43,114 nt of DNA from NCBI GenBank assembly GCA_002197525.1, contig NFUN01000059.1:1-43114 (forward strand). Reading direction: 5' to 3'. Shown in pieces: positions 1-8,946 of this stretch. Under the pieces are notes generated by a model. The model did not search any database. It had not been told where the DNA came from and saw nothing but the letters and a program-made list of their open reading frames with translations. How positions within the stretch are numbered: the stretch's first letter is position 1; each line of letters opens with the position of its first letter. The stretch is from Acidobacteria subdivision 13 bacterium RH2 MAG17b. Its GTDB lineage: Bacteria; Acidobacteriota; Terriglobia; UBA7540. Both the position numbers and the translations under genes were made by a program.

Positions 1-2
1 GC

Positions 3-30
3 GCCCCGCTCCAGGTACCTGGAGCGGGGC
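3..30. repeat. Perfect 28-bp GC-rich palindrome
   Basis: Bases 3-16 are exactly the reverse complement of 17-30, so the site is a 14+14 bp palindrome with no loop. No T tract follows it, so it does not look like a simple rho-independent terminator. It probably belongs to whatever lies upstream of the window; its role is unknown. Confidence 0.7.
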
Positions 31-48
31 ATTCCTAAGCCTTTGATC

Positions 49-84
49 TGCATAGTGACACTCTACCAAGAGTGTCACTATGCA
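49..84. repeat. 16-bp perfect inverted repeat with 4-nt loop
   Basis: The arms 49-64 and 69-84 are exact reverse complements around the loop ACCA. The arm contains ATAGTGAC, which recurs in the outer arms of the composite element at 20464-20589. This may be an empty or reduced version of that family. It could fold as a stem-loop in RNA from either strand and may end transcription from an upstream gene, but there is no U tract. Confidence 0.7.
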
Positions 85-200
85 TTCTGGACGAGCACAT
101 CTCGCTGGCTTGAACCCTTCTAAACCGCCTCAAAACATCGACGGATTTCTTGCCGTCTGAGCGGAGCTTTAAGATTAGTAAAAATTAAGCGAAATAAGTC

Positions 201-230
201 TTGACATGCATCCACATGCGGGCATAGATT
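201..230 (+). promoter_or_regulatory. Probable sigma70-type promoter of the dcw cluster (mraZ promoter)
   Basis: TTGACA at 201-206 is followed after 18 bp by TAGATT at 225-230 (or after 17 bp by ATAGAT). The -35 box is perfect and the -10 box moderate. The predicted start is near 237, which puts the TGG repeats at 241-266 in the early transcribed region, where a bound MraZ could block transcription. Confidence 0.6.
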
Positions 231-240
231 GGGGGACGGA

Positions 241-266
241 AGTGGTAAAAATTGGAAAAAAGTGGC
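241..266 (+). promoter_or_regulatory. Probable MraZ operator: three phased TGG repeats
   Basis: TGG occurs at 243, 253 and 263, each preceded by an A/T-rich tract, giving exact 10-bp spacing. MraZ proteins are known to bind direct TGGG-type repeats spaced by one helical turn upstream of their own operon. The repeats here are TGGTA, TGGAA and TGGCA, so they match the architecture better than the exact consensus. Autorepression of the dcw cluster is inferred. Confidence 0.55.
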
Positions 267-312
267 ATTTATAGATTGTTAAAGGACCTGGAACGCCTTT
301 GAGGATGCAGAG

Positions 313-753
313 ATGTTACGGGGTAGGCATGCAGCTACGGTGGATGTGAAAGGGCGTCTCAAGATTCCCACGGCCTTTAAATCCATCTTGGATGAGCGAT
401 ACGGACCGGACTTTTACGTGACCAGCCTGACCGGCCAGTACGTCCGCGTCTATCCCTTCACTGCGTGGCGGAAGATCGAAGAAAAGCTGGCAGCGCTTCC
501 GTCAATGAACAGGTTCAAGCAGAAATTTTTGGACCGCACCAACTACTGGGGTCAGACGGTGCGGATGGACGCTCAAGGCCGGATTCTGATTCCATCCCAG
601 CTCCGCGAGTCCGCCGAGATGCGCGGCGAGGTGGCGGTGCTCGGGTATCTGGAGTATCTGGATGTTTGGAACCCGCAGCGCTTTGACGAGCATTTGGAGA
701 AGAACCCGATCACCGAAGAAGACGAAAAAGCGCTTAGCGATCTGAATATTTAG
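313..753 (+). CDS. mraZ: Transcriptional regulator MraZ
   Basis: MraZ is a DNA-binding protein of the SpoVT/AbrB fold and normally the first gene of the dcw cluster; it controls its own operon. The 146 residues fit the family length. Two AbrB-like half domains are visible, each with a signature D-x-x-x-R: VDVKGRLKIP near residue 10 and MDAQGRILIPSQLR near residue 80. The ATG at 313 is preceded by GAGG at 301-304. The rsmH start follows 19 bases after the stop, so the two are surely cotranscribed. A phased TGG repeat operator at 241-266 is the likely target of the protein. The call is secure; the regulatory detail is inferred. Confidence 0.96.
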   Translation: MLRGRHAATVDVKGRLKIPTAFKSILDERYGPDFYVTSLTGQYVRVYPFTAWRKIEEKLAALPSMNRFKQKFLDRTNYWGQTVRMDAQGRILIPSQLRESAEMRGEVAVLGYLEYLDVWNPQRFDEHLEKNPITEEDEKALSDLNI

Positions 754-772
754 CCGGCGAAGGGGCGGCAAA

Positions 773-1648
773 ATGCACGTTCCGGTTTTGCTGCACGAAG
801 CACTCGAGTATTTGAACGTGCGTCCGGACGGGATTTACATTGACGCAACCTTGGGCGGGGGCGGTCACGCGGAGGCGATCCTGCGAAAGCTTGGGCAGGG
901 AAAACTCCTCGGCATTGATCGTGACCCAGCCGCTCTCGCCCGAGCCCGCACGAGGCTCGATGAATTCGGTGAGAAGGTGATGCTACAACAGGGGAATTTT
1001 GCGGATATAGATGCGCTGCACACTGCGAGCGGCCTGCCGCCTGCCGATGGCGTGCTCGCCGATTTCGGCATGAGTTCCTGGCAATTGGATGACGCCGCCC
1101 GTGGCTTTAGTTTTGAGAAGCCAGGACCGCTCGATATGCGCATGGACCCATCCAGTCCGCTCACTGCCGCGGAGATCGTGAACCAGAGCCGCGAAAGGGA
1201 CCTTGCGGATTTAATTTTCCGGCTTGGAGAAGAGCGCCACTCGCGCCGTATAGCGCGAGCGATTATGAAGGCCCGCCCAATCGATACAACCACCAAACTG
1301 GCGCTGGTGGTGTCGCGAGCAATCCCATCCCGGGCGGGCCTTCACCACCTTCATCCGGCTACGCGAACGTTCATGGCGCTTCGCTTGGCGGTTAACGAGG
1401 AGCTTGAGAGCATCGAGCAGTTTCTTTCGAAGGCGCTTTCGGTGCTGGCTCCGGCAGGGCGGTTGGTGGTGTTGAGCTTTCATTCCCTGGAGGACCGGCT
1501 GGTGAAGCAGGCCATGGTGCGGTGGCGAGCAGAGGGCAGTGCGCGGATACTGACCCGGAAAGTTGTGCGGGCGTCCGAGGAAGAGATTCGTTCGAATCCG
1601 CGCTCGCGCAGCGCCAAGCTCCGGGCTGCGGAAAAGATAGCGGCTTGA
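773..1648 (+). CDS. rsmH: 16S rRNA (cytosine(1402)-N(4))-methyltransferase RsmH
   Basis: RsmH (formerly MraW) uses S-adenosylmethionine to methylate N4 of C1402 in the 16S rRNA decoding site. The protein is 291 residues, slightly shorter than the E. coli enzyme. The N-terminal VPVLLHEALEYL and the glycine-rich SAM loop DATLGGGGHAEAIL (about residues 25-38) are diagnostic, as are LADFGMSSWQLD in the middle, HPATRTFMALRLAVN, and VLSFHSLEDRLVK near the C terminus. The ATG is preceded by an AAGGGG Shine-Dalgarno sequence. It follows mraZ directly, the standard order. About 130 bases without a gene separate it from ftsL. Confidence 0.97.
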   Translation: MHVPVLLHEALEYLNVRPDGIYIDATLGGGGHAEAILRKLGQGKLLGIDRDPAALARARTRLDEFGEKVMLQQGNFADIDALHTASGLPPADGVLADFGMSSWQLDDAARGFSFEKPGPLDMRMDPSSPLTAAEIVNQSRERDLADLIFRLGEERHSRRIARAIMKARPIDTTTKLALVVSRAIPSRAGLHHLHPATRTFMALRLAVNEELESIEQFLSKALSVLAPAGRLVVLSFHSLEDRLVKQAMVRWRAEGSARILTRKVVRASEEEIRSNPRSRSAKLRAAEKIAA

Positions 1649-1782
1649 ATGGCTGGGCGGGAGCCGTATCGAGTGCTCGAGCCTAATAACCCGCGACCGT
1701 AATCTATCAACAGCTTGAGCGCTTCTGAAGCGCCTTACTAAGTCTGAACGGCTTGCAATTCTGAAGATTCAAGAGGCAGAGC

Positions 1783-2292
1783 ATGGCTACGGCGCCGTCA
1801 GCAATTCCCGAAACGACAAGGGCTCCTCGCAGGACCGCAGTGCGGCTGGCGGGCCGTTACTCCACGCCCGACGTCGTGTTCGTCAAGCAGATCGATAATT
1901 CCCGCCTCGTCCGGGAAGTGGACAGGACGCGCAGCCGCCAGTGCTATTCCATGCTAGGAGCCGCCGCGGCGGTCTTCTTTTTTATCTTTGTGTTCGCGGT
2001 GCAGCACTTTGAATGCGTGCGCTACGGCTACCAGATAGAGCACCTCAGAGCCGAGCGCCGGGCGCTGAAGGAATGGAATCAAAAGCTGCAACTGGAGCAG
2101 GCTTCCCTCGCAGATCCGCAGCGAATCGACACGCTGGCGCGCCAGGATTTGAGCTTGGCGCCATCCGAGCCCGGCCAAGTGATTTATCTGCGCGGGACCG
2201 ATGCCCAGCCGGCGTCCCAGGGCGCCCCTGTGTTCGCCAGTAACTTCGCGGCGCTCGCACCCGCTTCTCGAGGACTGCCGCGGGAGCCTTAG
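1783..2292 (+). CDS. ftsL: FtsL-like cell division protein
   Basis: This is a 169-residue bitopic membrane protein in the ftsL position between rsmH and the septal transpeptidase. A cytoplasmic segment of about 55 residues rich in Arg is followed by one strong hydrophobic helix (about residues 57-74, AAAAVFFFIFVFAVQH) and a short coiled-coil-like periplasmic stretch (YQIEHLRAERRALKEW), then an alanine/proline-rich tail. FtsL sequences are poorly conserved, so the call rests on topology, leucine-zipper-like region and position. In characterised systems FtsL pairs with FtsB and FtsQ to activate FtsWI. The stop TAG abuts the ATG of the next gene, implying translational coupling. The basic N-terminal region is longer than in E. 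coli. Confidence 0.75.
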   Translation: MATAPSAIPETTRAPRRTAVRLAGRYSTPDVVFVKQIDNSRLVREVDRTRSRQCYSMLGAAAAVFFFIFVFAVQHFECVRYGYQIEHLRAERRALKEWNQKLQLEQASLADPQRIDTLARQDLSLAPSEPGQVIYLRGTDAQPASQGAPVFASNFAALAPASRGLPREP

Positions 2293-4335
2293 ATGCCCCG
2301 GCGCAAGCTTCACGATTCTCCAAACCGGTCTGACGATTCGCCCCTGCTGAGGCGCGGCTTGTTTCTGGCGGTGGCGTTTGCATTTTGGATGCTGCTAATC
2401 GCCGGCCGCCTCTACGATCTCCAAGTCATCCGCTATGTCGAATGGTTCGCGCGCGCGCAACGCCAGCAGCAGCGCACGATCGAACTTGCCCCTCAGCGCG
2501 GGACGCTGTATGACCGTAATCTTCATCCGCTGGCGATGAGCCTGCCTGTGGATTCGATTTACGCCGTGCCTTCGCGTTTGGATGATCCTGCGCAGGCGGC
2601 GCGCTTACTGGCAGGCGCCCTTGGTCTAGAAACACGCGACCTGGAAGGACGCTTCGAGGCGTTCCACTCTTTTTGCTGGGTTAAGCGCAAGGTGACCGCC
2701 CAGGAGTCTGCTCTCGTCCGGTCCCTGAATCTGAAGGGAATCTACTTTCAAAAGGAGGTGAAGCGCTTCTATCCGATGGGAGACCTGGCGGCGGGCGTCG
2801 TGGGTTACGTAGGGATGGACGACCGCGGCCTTGCCGGGATTGAATACTCGCTGAATTCCGAGATTGAAGGACAGCCTGGGCGAGCGCTGATTATGGAGGA
2901 CGCGCGGCGGCGAACCTTCGAATCCAAGGCTGATCCTGGGCAGCCAGGCATGAATGTTGAGATGACCCTTGACGCCGGCATTCAGTACATCGCCGAGAAG
3001 GCGCTCAACGACGCCGTAGCAAAATGGCACGCCGCGGGCGGTGTGGCGCTCGTGCAGGATCCGAACACGGGAGCAATCCTGGCGATGGCCGGTTCTCCCT
3101 CCTTTGACCCGAATCACTACGAGCAAAGTCCCCCCCGGAACCGCATTGACCGTGGTGTCGGCTGGATCTATGAACCCGGCTCGACCTTCAAACTGGTTAC
3201 CGTCTCCGCGGCGCTTGAAGCCGGTCTAGCCCATCCGTCCGACGTGATCGACTGCCAAATGGGAGGCATCGTCCTCGCGGGGCACACGATTCATGACCAC
3301 GAGAGGTTCGGCGATCTTACTGTCGGCCAGATTCTTGCTTATTCGAGCGACGTTGGAGCCATCAAGCTGGCCTTACGGCTAGGCGAAACCCGTTTCTATG
3401 ACGCCATGCGCAAGTTTGGCGTCGGCGCGAAAACCGGCGTCGCGCTGCCGGGCGAAGAGAGAGGATTGCTGATGCCTCCGGATCGGTGGTCCGGAATATC
3501 GATAGGCGAGATGGCGATGGGGCAGGGCGTCTCGGTTACGCCGCTCCAACTGGTGGATGCCTACTCGGCTATCGCGAACGGCGGCGCGCTCATCCAGCCG
3601 CAGATTGTTCAGAAAGTTTTCCGCGGCAACGCTGAAGTTCCGGTCCCGCCTCCTCTACGGCGCACGATCGTCAGCCAGAAGACTGCGGCGACGATGCGTC
3701 AGATGCTCGAGGGAGTTGTGCTGACCGGCACAGGCAAGGCGGCGCAACTGGATGGCTACAGCACGGCGGGCAAGACCGGAACCGCGCAGAAAGTTGATGC
3801 GAACGGGCGCTATTCCAAACAGCATTACGTGGCCTCGTTCATCGGCTTTGCTCCGGTAAGCCATCCTGCGCTCACGATTCTGGTAGCGATCGACAGCCCC
3901 GTGGGCGGAATCTACGGCGCGGAAGTCTCAGCGCCGGCCTGGAAACAGATCGCCCAGCAAGCTCTGAGCTATCTGAATGTGCCGCGCGATCAGCCGCTCA
4001 CCGCGCCGCCCGTCCTGATGGCAAAGAAGCGGCCGGTGCGCATGGGTTCCGCGCCTGGCGCTGATGCGTTTGCTGCCGGGGGGGGCGGTGGCAAACTGAA
4101 ACCGGTCTCTTTTGCGTCTTCCTCCGGAGGCAAGGGAACAGTGGTGATCAACGCCGGCCCAGCAGTGAATGTTCCGGACTTTTCGGGCTTGGATGAACGA
4201 AAAGTGGCGGACGAGTGCCAGTCGTTAGGCCTCGATCTAACACTGAGCGGCTCCGGGTTGGCCGTCGAACAGAACCCTGCTCCGGGCGCGAAAGCGCCGG
4301 AAGGGTCGCGGGTGGAAGTTTTGTTTGCGCGTTAG
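2293..4335 (+). CDS. ftsI: Septal peptidoglycan D,D-transpeptidase (FtsI/PBP2B-like) with PASTA domain
   Basis: This class B penicillin-binding protein cross-links new septal peptidoglycan in the periplasm. Its 680 residues show one N-terminal membrane helix (about 20-40), the PBP dimerisation region and the transpeptidase domain. The catalytic motifs are S-T-F-K with Ser297 (EPGSTFKLV), S-S-D at 351-353 and K-T-G-T from Lys494. A single PASTA domain ends the protein (about 615-680, NVPDFSGLDERKVADEC and PGAKAPEGSRVEVLF), preceded by a glycine-rich linker. PASTA-bearing septal transpeptidases are typical of Gram-positive and several deep-branching phyla, unlike E. coli FtsI. The gene starts immediately after the ftsL stop and is followed by murE after 85 bases. 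Confidence 0.94.
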   Translation: MPRRKLHDSPNRSDDSPLLRRGLFLAVAFAFWMLLIAGRLYDLQVIRYVEWFARAQRQQQRTIELAPQRGTLYDRNLHPLAMSLPVDSIYAVPSRLDDPAQAARLLAGALGLETRDLEGRFEAFHSFCWVKRKVTAQESALVRSLNLKGIYFQKEVKRFYPMGDLAAGVVGYVGMDDRGLAGIEYSLNSEIEGQPGRALIMEDARRRTFESKADPGQPGMNVEMTLDAGIQYIAEKALNDAVAKWHAAGGVALVQDPNTGAILAMAGSPSFDPNHYEQSPPRNRIDRGVGWIYEPGSTFKLVTVSAALEAGLAHPSDVIDCQMGGIVLAGHTIHDHERFGDLTVGQILAYSSDVGAIKLALRLGETRFYDAMRKFGVGAKTGVALPGEERGLLMPPDRWSGISIGEMAMGQGVSVTPLQLVDAYSAIANGGALIQPQIVQKVFRGNAEVPVPPPLRRTIVSQKTAATMRQMLEGVVLTGTGKAAQLDGYSTAGKTGTAQKVDANGRYSKQHYVASFIGFAPVSHPALTILVAIDSPVGGIYGAEVSAPAWKQIAQQALSYLNVPRDQPLTAPPVLMAKKRPVRMGSAPGADAFAAGGGGGKLKPVSFASSSGGKGTVVINAGPAVNVPDFSGLDERKVADECQSLGLDLTLSGSGLAVEQNPAPGAKAPEGSRVEVLFAR

Positions 4336-4420
4336 GAATCAAAGGCAGATAGGCTCCCGGTGGTAAGGCCGCCTGCGGTGCGGGCCGGGCGAATGGGAAG
4401 TTGTATACTAGGGCTAGACG

Positions 4421-5902
4421 ATGATCCTTGGAGATTTGCTGCGGGGCGCAGAGGTCCTTGATCTGTACGGCGGCGCGGAGCGGGAGATTCGTTCGCTAGC
4501 CTACGATTCCCGCGAGGCCGGGGCGGACGGGCTTTTCTTTGCCATCCGGGGTGAGCGCACGGACGGTCACCGGTATATCGGTCAGGCTCTTGAAAAAGGC
4601 GCCGTGGGTGTAGTGAGCGAAATTGAGCCTCCTCCGGGTTTTCCGGTCGCCTGGGTTAGGGTTGCTGCGGTTCGCCGCGCCATGGCGGAGGTGAGCCGCG
4701 CCTTTTACGGTCAGCCGGACCTAGCCCTGATGCTCGTCGGCATTACCGGAACCAACGGCAAAACCACCACGGCTTACCTGATACACTCGATTTTCGAGGC
4801 GGCAGGCCTCAAAACCGGGCTATTCGGCACGATTGAGTACAGGGTTGGGGACCGGGTGCTGCCCGCCCCACATACGACGCCTGAATCACCGGATCTCGCA
4901 GCGTACCTGGCGGAGATCGTGCGGTCCGGCGGGCAGGCCGCAGTGATGGAAGTTTCTTCTCACGCCCTGGCGCAAGATCGCGTTTGGGGATTCCGGTTCG
5001 CTGCGGCGGTTTTCACCAATCTCACCGGAGACCATCTGGATTTTCACAAGGACATGGAGCATTACTTCGCTGCCAAGCGCCGGCTCTTTGAGGGCATGGG
5101 AACGCCGCCGCCCGAACTGGCGGTAATCAATGCTGATGATTCCTGGGGCGCGCTCCTGCGTGATGGTCCCAGTTCACGCCATGTCACCTACGGTGTGGAG
5201 TCGAACGCGGATGTGAAACCAAGGCATTTCAGCCAAGGCCCGGCAGGGATGAAGATGACACTCGCGGTCCTGGAGAAGCGATTTGATATTGAATCACCCC
5301 TCATAGGACGCGCTAATCTGGAGAACATTCTAGCGGCGGTCGCTGTAACGGACGGCTTGGGAATCGCCAGGGGAAAGATCCAGGAAGGAATTGCCGGATT
5401 AAAACAGGTTCCTGGCCGCTTCCAAAAGGTGGACGAAGGGCAGCCCTTCTTGGTGATTGTTGACTACGCTCACACCCACGACGCTTTGCGCAGCGCTTTG
5501 AAAACTGCCAGGGAATTCACGCGCGGACGGTTGATCGTGGTGTTTGGGTGCGGCGGAGATCGCGATCGCACGAAACGCCCGATGATGGGTGAAGTCGCGG
5601 GAAATCTGAGCGATAGCGTGGTGCTTACCTCGGACAATCCTCGCAGCGAAGACCCGATTCTAATCATGAACGACGTGATGGTAGGGTTGCAGAAGTCGGG
5701 CCGCGCCTACCTTGCGGAAGTGGACCGCGAAGTTGCGATCCGAAAGGCTCTTGAGCAGGCCCGCGAGGGCGATACGGTGTTGATCGCTGGCAAGGGGCAC
5801 GAGACCACTCAGGTTCTGAGGGATCGAACCCTTCCTTTCGATGACCGCCAGGCGGCCCGTAACGTACTTCGCGAAATGGGCTTCAACCGCGGCGCTCCCT
5901 GA
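4421..5902 (+). CDS. murE: UDP-N-acetylmuramoyl-L-alanyl-D-glutamate--2,6-diaminopimelate ligase MurE
   Basis: MurE adds the third amino acid to the UDP-MurNAc-dipeptide in the cytoplasm, using ATP. The 493-residue protein has the N-terminal substrate domain (SLAYDSREAGADGLFFAIRG), the P-loop GITGTNGKTTTAYL near residue 110, and the Mur ligase C-terminal domain. The motif D-N-P-R at 405-408 followed by S-E is the known signature for meso-diaminopimelate rather than lysine, so a DAP-type wall is predicted. A TATACT hexamer lies 11 bases before the ATG, which could be the -10 box of a nearly leaderless internal promoter; no good -35 box is visible. Confidence 0.96.
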   Translation: MILGDLLRGAEVLDLYGGAEREIRSLAYDSREAGADGLFFAIRGERTDGHRYIGQALEKGAVGVVSEIEPPPGFPVAWVRVAAVRRAMAEVSRAFYGQPDLALMLVGITGTNGKTTTAYLIHSIFEAAGLKTGLFGTIEYRVGDRVLPAPHTTPESPDLAAYLAEIVRSGGQAAVMEVSSHALAQDRVWGFRFAAAVFTNLTGDHLDFHKDMEHYFAAKRRLFEGMGTPPPELAVINADDSWGALLRDGPSSRHVTYGVESNADVKPRHFSQGPAGMKMTLAVLEKRFDIESPLIGRANLENILAAVAVTDGLGIARGKIQEGIAGLKQVPGRFQKVDEGQPFLVIVDYAHTHDALRSALKTAREFTRGRLIVVFGCGGDRDRTKRPMMGEVAGNLSDSVVLTSDNPRSEDPILIMNDVMVGLQKSGRAYLAEVDREVAIRKALEQAREGDTVLIAGKGHETTQVLRDRTLPFDDRQAARNVLREMGFNRGAP

Positions 5903-5914
5903 ATCTTGGTTGTC

Positions 5915-5965
5915 TGTAGCGTCCGCGCGGCGCGGGCGTTGGCGCCGCCTGGGAGGCGGCGCTAC
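5915..5965. repeat. GC-rich palindromic repeat between murE and murF
   Basis: Two adjacent GC hairpins lie between TGTAGCG (5915) and GCGCTAC (to 5965), so the block is bounded by inverted GTAGCG ends. It resembles the inner part of the composite elements at 12076-12163 and 23499-23594, but without the outer GGTAGTG arms. It sits 12 bases after the murE stop. Confidence 0.6.
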
Positions 5966-6078
5966 TCGATGCGGGCGGATGGCTGCGGACGGCCCCAGCG
6001 CCTGCCAGGCGCGAAAAAACGCAGGCGCATCCGGCGAAATCTTCACGGGTGGCTGCGACCCTGATAAGGCTGCTCAGC

Positions 6079-7488
6079 GTGCAACTTACGATGGGGGAGA
6101 TTGCGGCCATTTTAGGCGCGCACCTGGAGGGAACAGCGCGCGCGGTGCGGGGATACTCCATCGATTCACGCACGGTGGCGGCAGGCGAACTGTTCTTCGC
6201 GATTCGCGGGCCACACTTCGACGGGCACAACTTTATTGGGGCAGCGATCGAGAAAGGTGCGGCAGGCGCGGTGGTGGAGGAATCCTATCAGGCTGGGGAT
6301 TCAGGCGAGGTTGCGGCGCTGATCCGCGTTCCTGATACCACTCGAGCCTTGCAGCGCTTGGCCCATGCGGTCCGCCAGCGATGGGCGGGACGAGTGATCG
6401 GCATTACCGGCAGCGCCGGCAAGACTACCACCAAGGAAATGATCGCGGCAGCGCTGGCCACCCGCTATCGCACGCTCAAGTCGCCCGGCAACTTGAACAA
6501 TCATTACGGCGTACCGCTGACGCTTCTGAGGCTGAACCCCGAGCATGAAGTCGCGGTGATCGAGATGGCCATGTCAGGGCCCGGAGAAATTGCGATGCTG
6601 GCTGGTCTCGCCGAACCTCAGACCGGAGTGGTCACTAACGTAGCCCCGGCTCACCTGGAATTTTTTGACTCTGTCGAGGCTATTGCCGCCGCAAAACGCG
6701 AGCTGATCGACCATCTTTCACCTCCATCCGCCGCTGTCTTGAATCATGACGATCCGAGGGTGCGGGAATTCGCCCATGGCTTCAGGGGCCAGGTTGTTAC
6801 GTTCGGTTTAAGTGAGGGAGCCGATTACCGCGCCACGGGTGTTTGCGGCTCCCATGATACCCAGGGAGGAATTCCATCCACGGAATTTGAGGTGGAAGGA
6901 CCGGTGTATGCCGGCAGGTTTTCCATTCCGCTTCCTGGACGCCACAACGTGGAGAACGCGCTCGCCGCAATCGCTACTGCAAGCCTATTTGGCATTCCGG
7001 TGGATGCTCTTCGAACGGCTCTCGCCGCGGCAAGGCCCCCTGGCCAAAGAATGGAGATTCTGACCCTGGCGCACAACATTACCGTCATCAACGACGCCTA
7101 TAATTCAAACCCACGCGCCATGCAACGTATGATTGAAACGCTTGCAGGCTGGCCGGGAGCTGCCCGGCGGCTGGTGTTGGCCGGGGAGATGCTGGAACTG
7201 GGGCCGTCTTCGCCGGACTGGCACCGGCGAATCGGCCGCGATTTGGCTCAGGCTGGCGTCGACTGGCTTTTGGCAGTTCAAGGCGACGCCCGATTCTTTC
7301 TGGAAGGCGCTGCAGAGGCGGGCTTCCCTGCCAGCCGGGCCCGGTTTTTTTCAGACGCCGGAGAGTGTGGGCGATTCTGCCGGACTGTTGCTGAGCCTGG
7401 AGATGTGATTTTGGTCAAGGGTTCGCGCGAAGTTGGCCTGGAGCGGGCTATCGAGATCTTAAAAGGCCCGCTTGCGACGACGCAATGA
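6079..7488 (+). CDS. murF: UDP-N-acetylmuramoyl-tripeptide--D-alanyl-D-alanine ligase MurF
   Basis: MurF adds D-Ala-D-Ala to the UDP-MurNAc-tripeptide, completing the cytoplasmic pentapeptide precursor. Visible are the N-terminal domain (YSIDSRTVAAGELFFAIRG), the P-loop GITGSAGKTTTKEMI, the substrate segment NLNNHYGVPLTLLRL and the C-terminal NDAYNSNPRAMQ. I chose the GTG at 6079 because AAGG lies nine bases upstream and the protein then opens VQLTMGEIAAILG, like other MurF proteins, giving 469 residues. A GTG at 6049 in the same frame would add ten residues but lacks a ribosome-binding site. The 5903-6078 interval carries a palindromic repeat. Confidence 0.95.
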   Translation: MQLTMGEIAAILGAHLEGTARAVRGYSIDSRTVAAGELFFAIRGPHFDGHNFIGAAIEKGAAGAVVEESYQAGDSGEVAALIRVPDTTRALQRLAHAVRQRWAGRVIGITGSAGKTTTKEMIAAALATRYRTLKSPGNLNNHYGVPLTLLRLNPEHEVAVIEMAMSGPGEIAMLAGLAEPQTGVVTNVAPAHLEFFDSVEAIAAAKRELIDHLSPPSAAVLNHDDPRVREFAHGFRGQVVTFGLSEGADYRATGVCGSHDTQGGIPSTEFEVEGPVYAGRFSIPLPGRHNVENALAAIATASLFGIPVDALRTALAAARPPGQRMEILTLAHNITVINDAYNSNPRAMQRMIETLAGWPGAARRLVLAGEMLELGPSSPDWHRRIGRDLAQAGVDWLLAVQGDARFFLEGAAEAGFPASRARFFSDAGECGRFCRTVAEPGDVILVKGSREVGLERAIEILKGPLATTQ

Positions 7489-7586
7489 AGCTTGCTATCC
7501 CAGAGCTAAAGCGGCGTGACAATCCTTTGCCAACACGAATAATCGAAAGGATGAGGCTGAAATTGGCGGCTCACCTCTAACGGCTG

Positions 7587-8717
7587 ATGTTCTATTATCT
7601 GTACCTGAAATTTCATGCTCAGTTTCACCTGCTCAACCTCTTCCGCTATGTCACCTTTCGCACCGCGTATGCCAGCCTCACCGCCCTCGTGTTCTCACTG
7701 CTTCTTGGGCCGTGGCTGATCGGCTGGCTGAAGAAGTTTCAAATTGGGCAATATATCCGTGAAGAAGGCCCGCAGTCGCACTTGGCCAAGGCGGGGACAC
7801 CCACCATGGGCGGAGTGCTCATCAACCTGTGCATCGTGATCCCCACGCTTCTGTGGTCCGACCTTCGCAGCGAGTTTGTCTGGCTGGCGCTCGGGGTAAC
7901 CCTGGCTTTCGGGGCGATCGGTTTTTGGGACGATTACCTGAAGCTGCGCAGGAAGCACAACCTGGGCCTGACGGCCCGCGCCAAGTTTTCCTTGCAAATC
8001 CTTGTTAGCCTTCTATTGGCGGCAGCGCTGGCGGCGCTTTCCGGACGCGGTTCTTATTCGACCCAACTGACGTTTCCTTTTTTCAAAAAGATTCATCCGG
8101 ATTTCCTGATCGACTCGCTACTCCACCGCGGGTGGCTGGCGCCGCTTGCCTTCCTGCCCTTTGCGGGCCTGGTGATCCTGGTTGTGGTTGGGTCCTCAAA
8201 CGCCGTGAATTTGACGGACGGCCTCGATGGCCTCGCGATCGGCTGCGTCATCGTCGCCGCTTCGGCGTTGACGGTTCTCACCTATATCACCGGGAACGCG
8301 GTGTGGTCGAACTATCTCGACCTCGAACATTTACCGAATTCGGCAGAATTGACTATTTTTTGCGGTTCCATGGTGGGATCGAGTCTTGGCTTCCTCTGGT
8401 ACAACGCCTATCCGGCGGAGATTTTCATGGGAGACGTGGGTTCGCTCTCTTTGGGCGCGGCCATGGCGTCGGTGGCTGTGATCATCAAACAGGAACTCCT
8501 GCTGCCATTCCTCGGAGGCATCTTCGTGGTGGAGGCGATGTCGGTAATTCTCCAGGTGGGTTCTTATAAGCTGCGGCGGAAGCGCATTTTCCGCATGGCG
8601 CCCATCCACCACCACTTTGAGCTTCTGGGCTGGAAGGAATCCAAAATCATTGCGCGCTTCTGGATCGCGGCGTTGGTCTTTGCGTTGTTCGCCTTGACCA
8701 CGCTGAAACTCCGGTAA
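7587..8717 (+). CDS. mraY: Phospho-N-acetylmuramoyl-pentapeptide-transferase MraY
   Basis: MraY is the membrane enzyme that moves phospho-MurNAc-pentapeptide onto undecaprenyl phosphate, forming lipid I. The 376-residue protein contains about ten hydrophobic helices. The conserved polar loops are present: GTPTMGGVLI, FWDDYLKLRRKHNLGLTARAK (the DD motif), NLTDGLDGLA, FMGDVGSLSLG and the histidine loop PIHHHFELLGW. It begins at an ATG with 98 bases since murF and ends before a 229-base gap that holds a new promoter. Confidence 0.97.
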   Translation: MFYYLYLKFHAQFHLLNLFRYVTFRTAYASLTALVFSLLLGPWLIGWLKKFQIGQYIREEGPQSHLAKAGTPTMGGVLINLCIVIPTLLWSDLRSEFVWLALGVTLAFGAIGFWDDYLKLRRKHNLGLTARAKFSLQILVSLLLAAALAALSGRGSYSTQLTFPFFKKIHPDFLIDSLLHRGWLAPLAFLPFAGLVILVVVGSSNAVNLTDGLDGLAIGCVIVAASALTVLTYITGNAVWSNYLDLEHLPNSAELTIFCGSMVGSSLGFLWYNAYPAEIFMGDVGSLSLGAAMASVAVIIKQELLLPFLGGIFVVEAMSVILQVGSYKLRRKRIFRMAPIHHHFELLGWKESKIIARFWIAALVFALFALTTLKLR

Positions 8718-8838
8718 TCGGGAGCCGGGCCGCGCGCCGCTGGCAAGAGATTGGGTCGAGATAGCCAGCGGGCAATTCGGGAACTTGGAAACCGCAAAGG
8801 AAGAAAAGGAATTGTTCGCGGCAAGTCGGGATGTCCGG

Positions 8839-8867
8839 TTGACGAGCTGTATTTCTGCGCATAAAAT
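8839..8867 (+). promoter_or_regulatory. Internal dcw promoter upstream of the ribbon-helix-helix gene and murD
   Basis: TTGACG at 8839-8844 and TAAAAT at 8862-8867 are separated by exactly 17 bp, a near-consensus sigma70 arrangement inside the otherwise gene-free 8718-8946 interval. The predicted start near 8874 leaves a leader of about 70 bases before the ATG at 8947. It would give the second half of the dcw cluster its own transcription. Confidence 0.6.
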
Positions 8868-8946
8868 ACGCACTAACGAGCGCTTCAGCCCCTGTGGAAT
8901 CTGTTCCGAGGGTTGCAGGCTGACGCCGTTAGACGCGCAACGCTAA

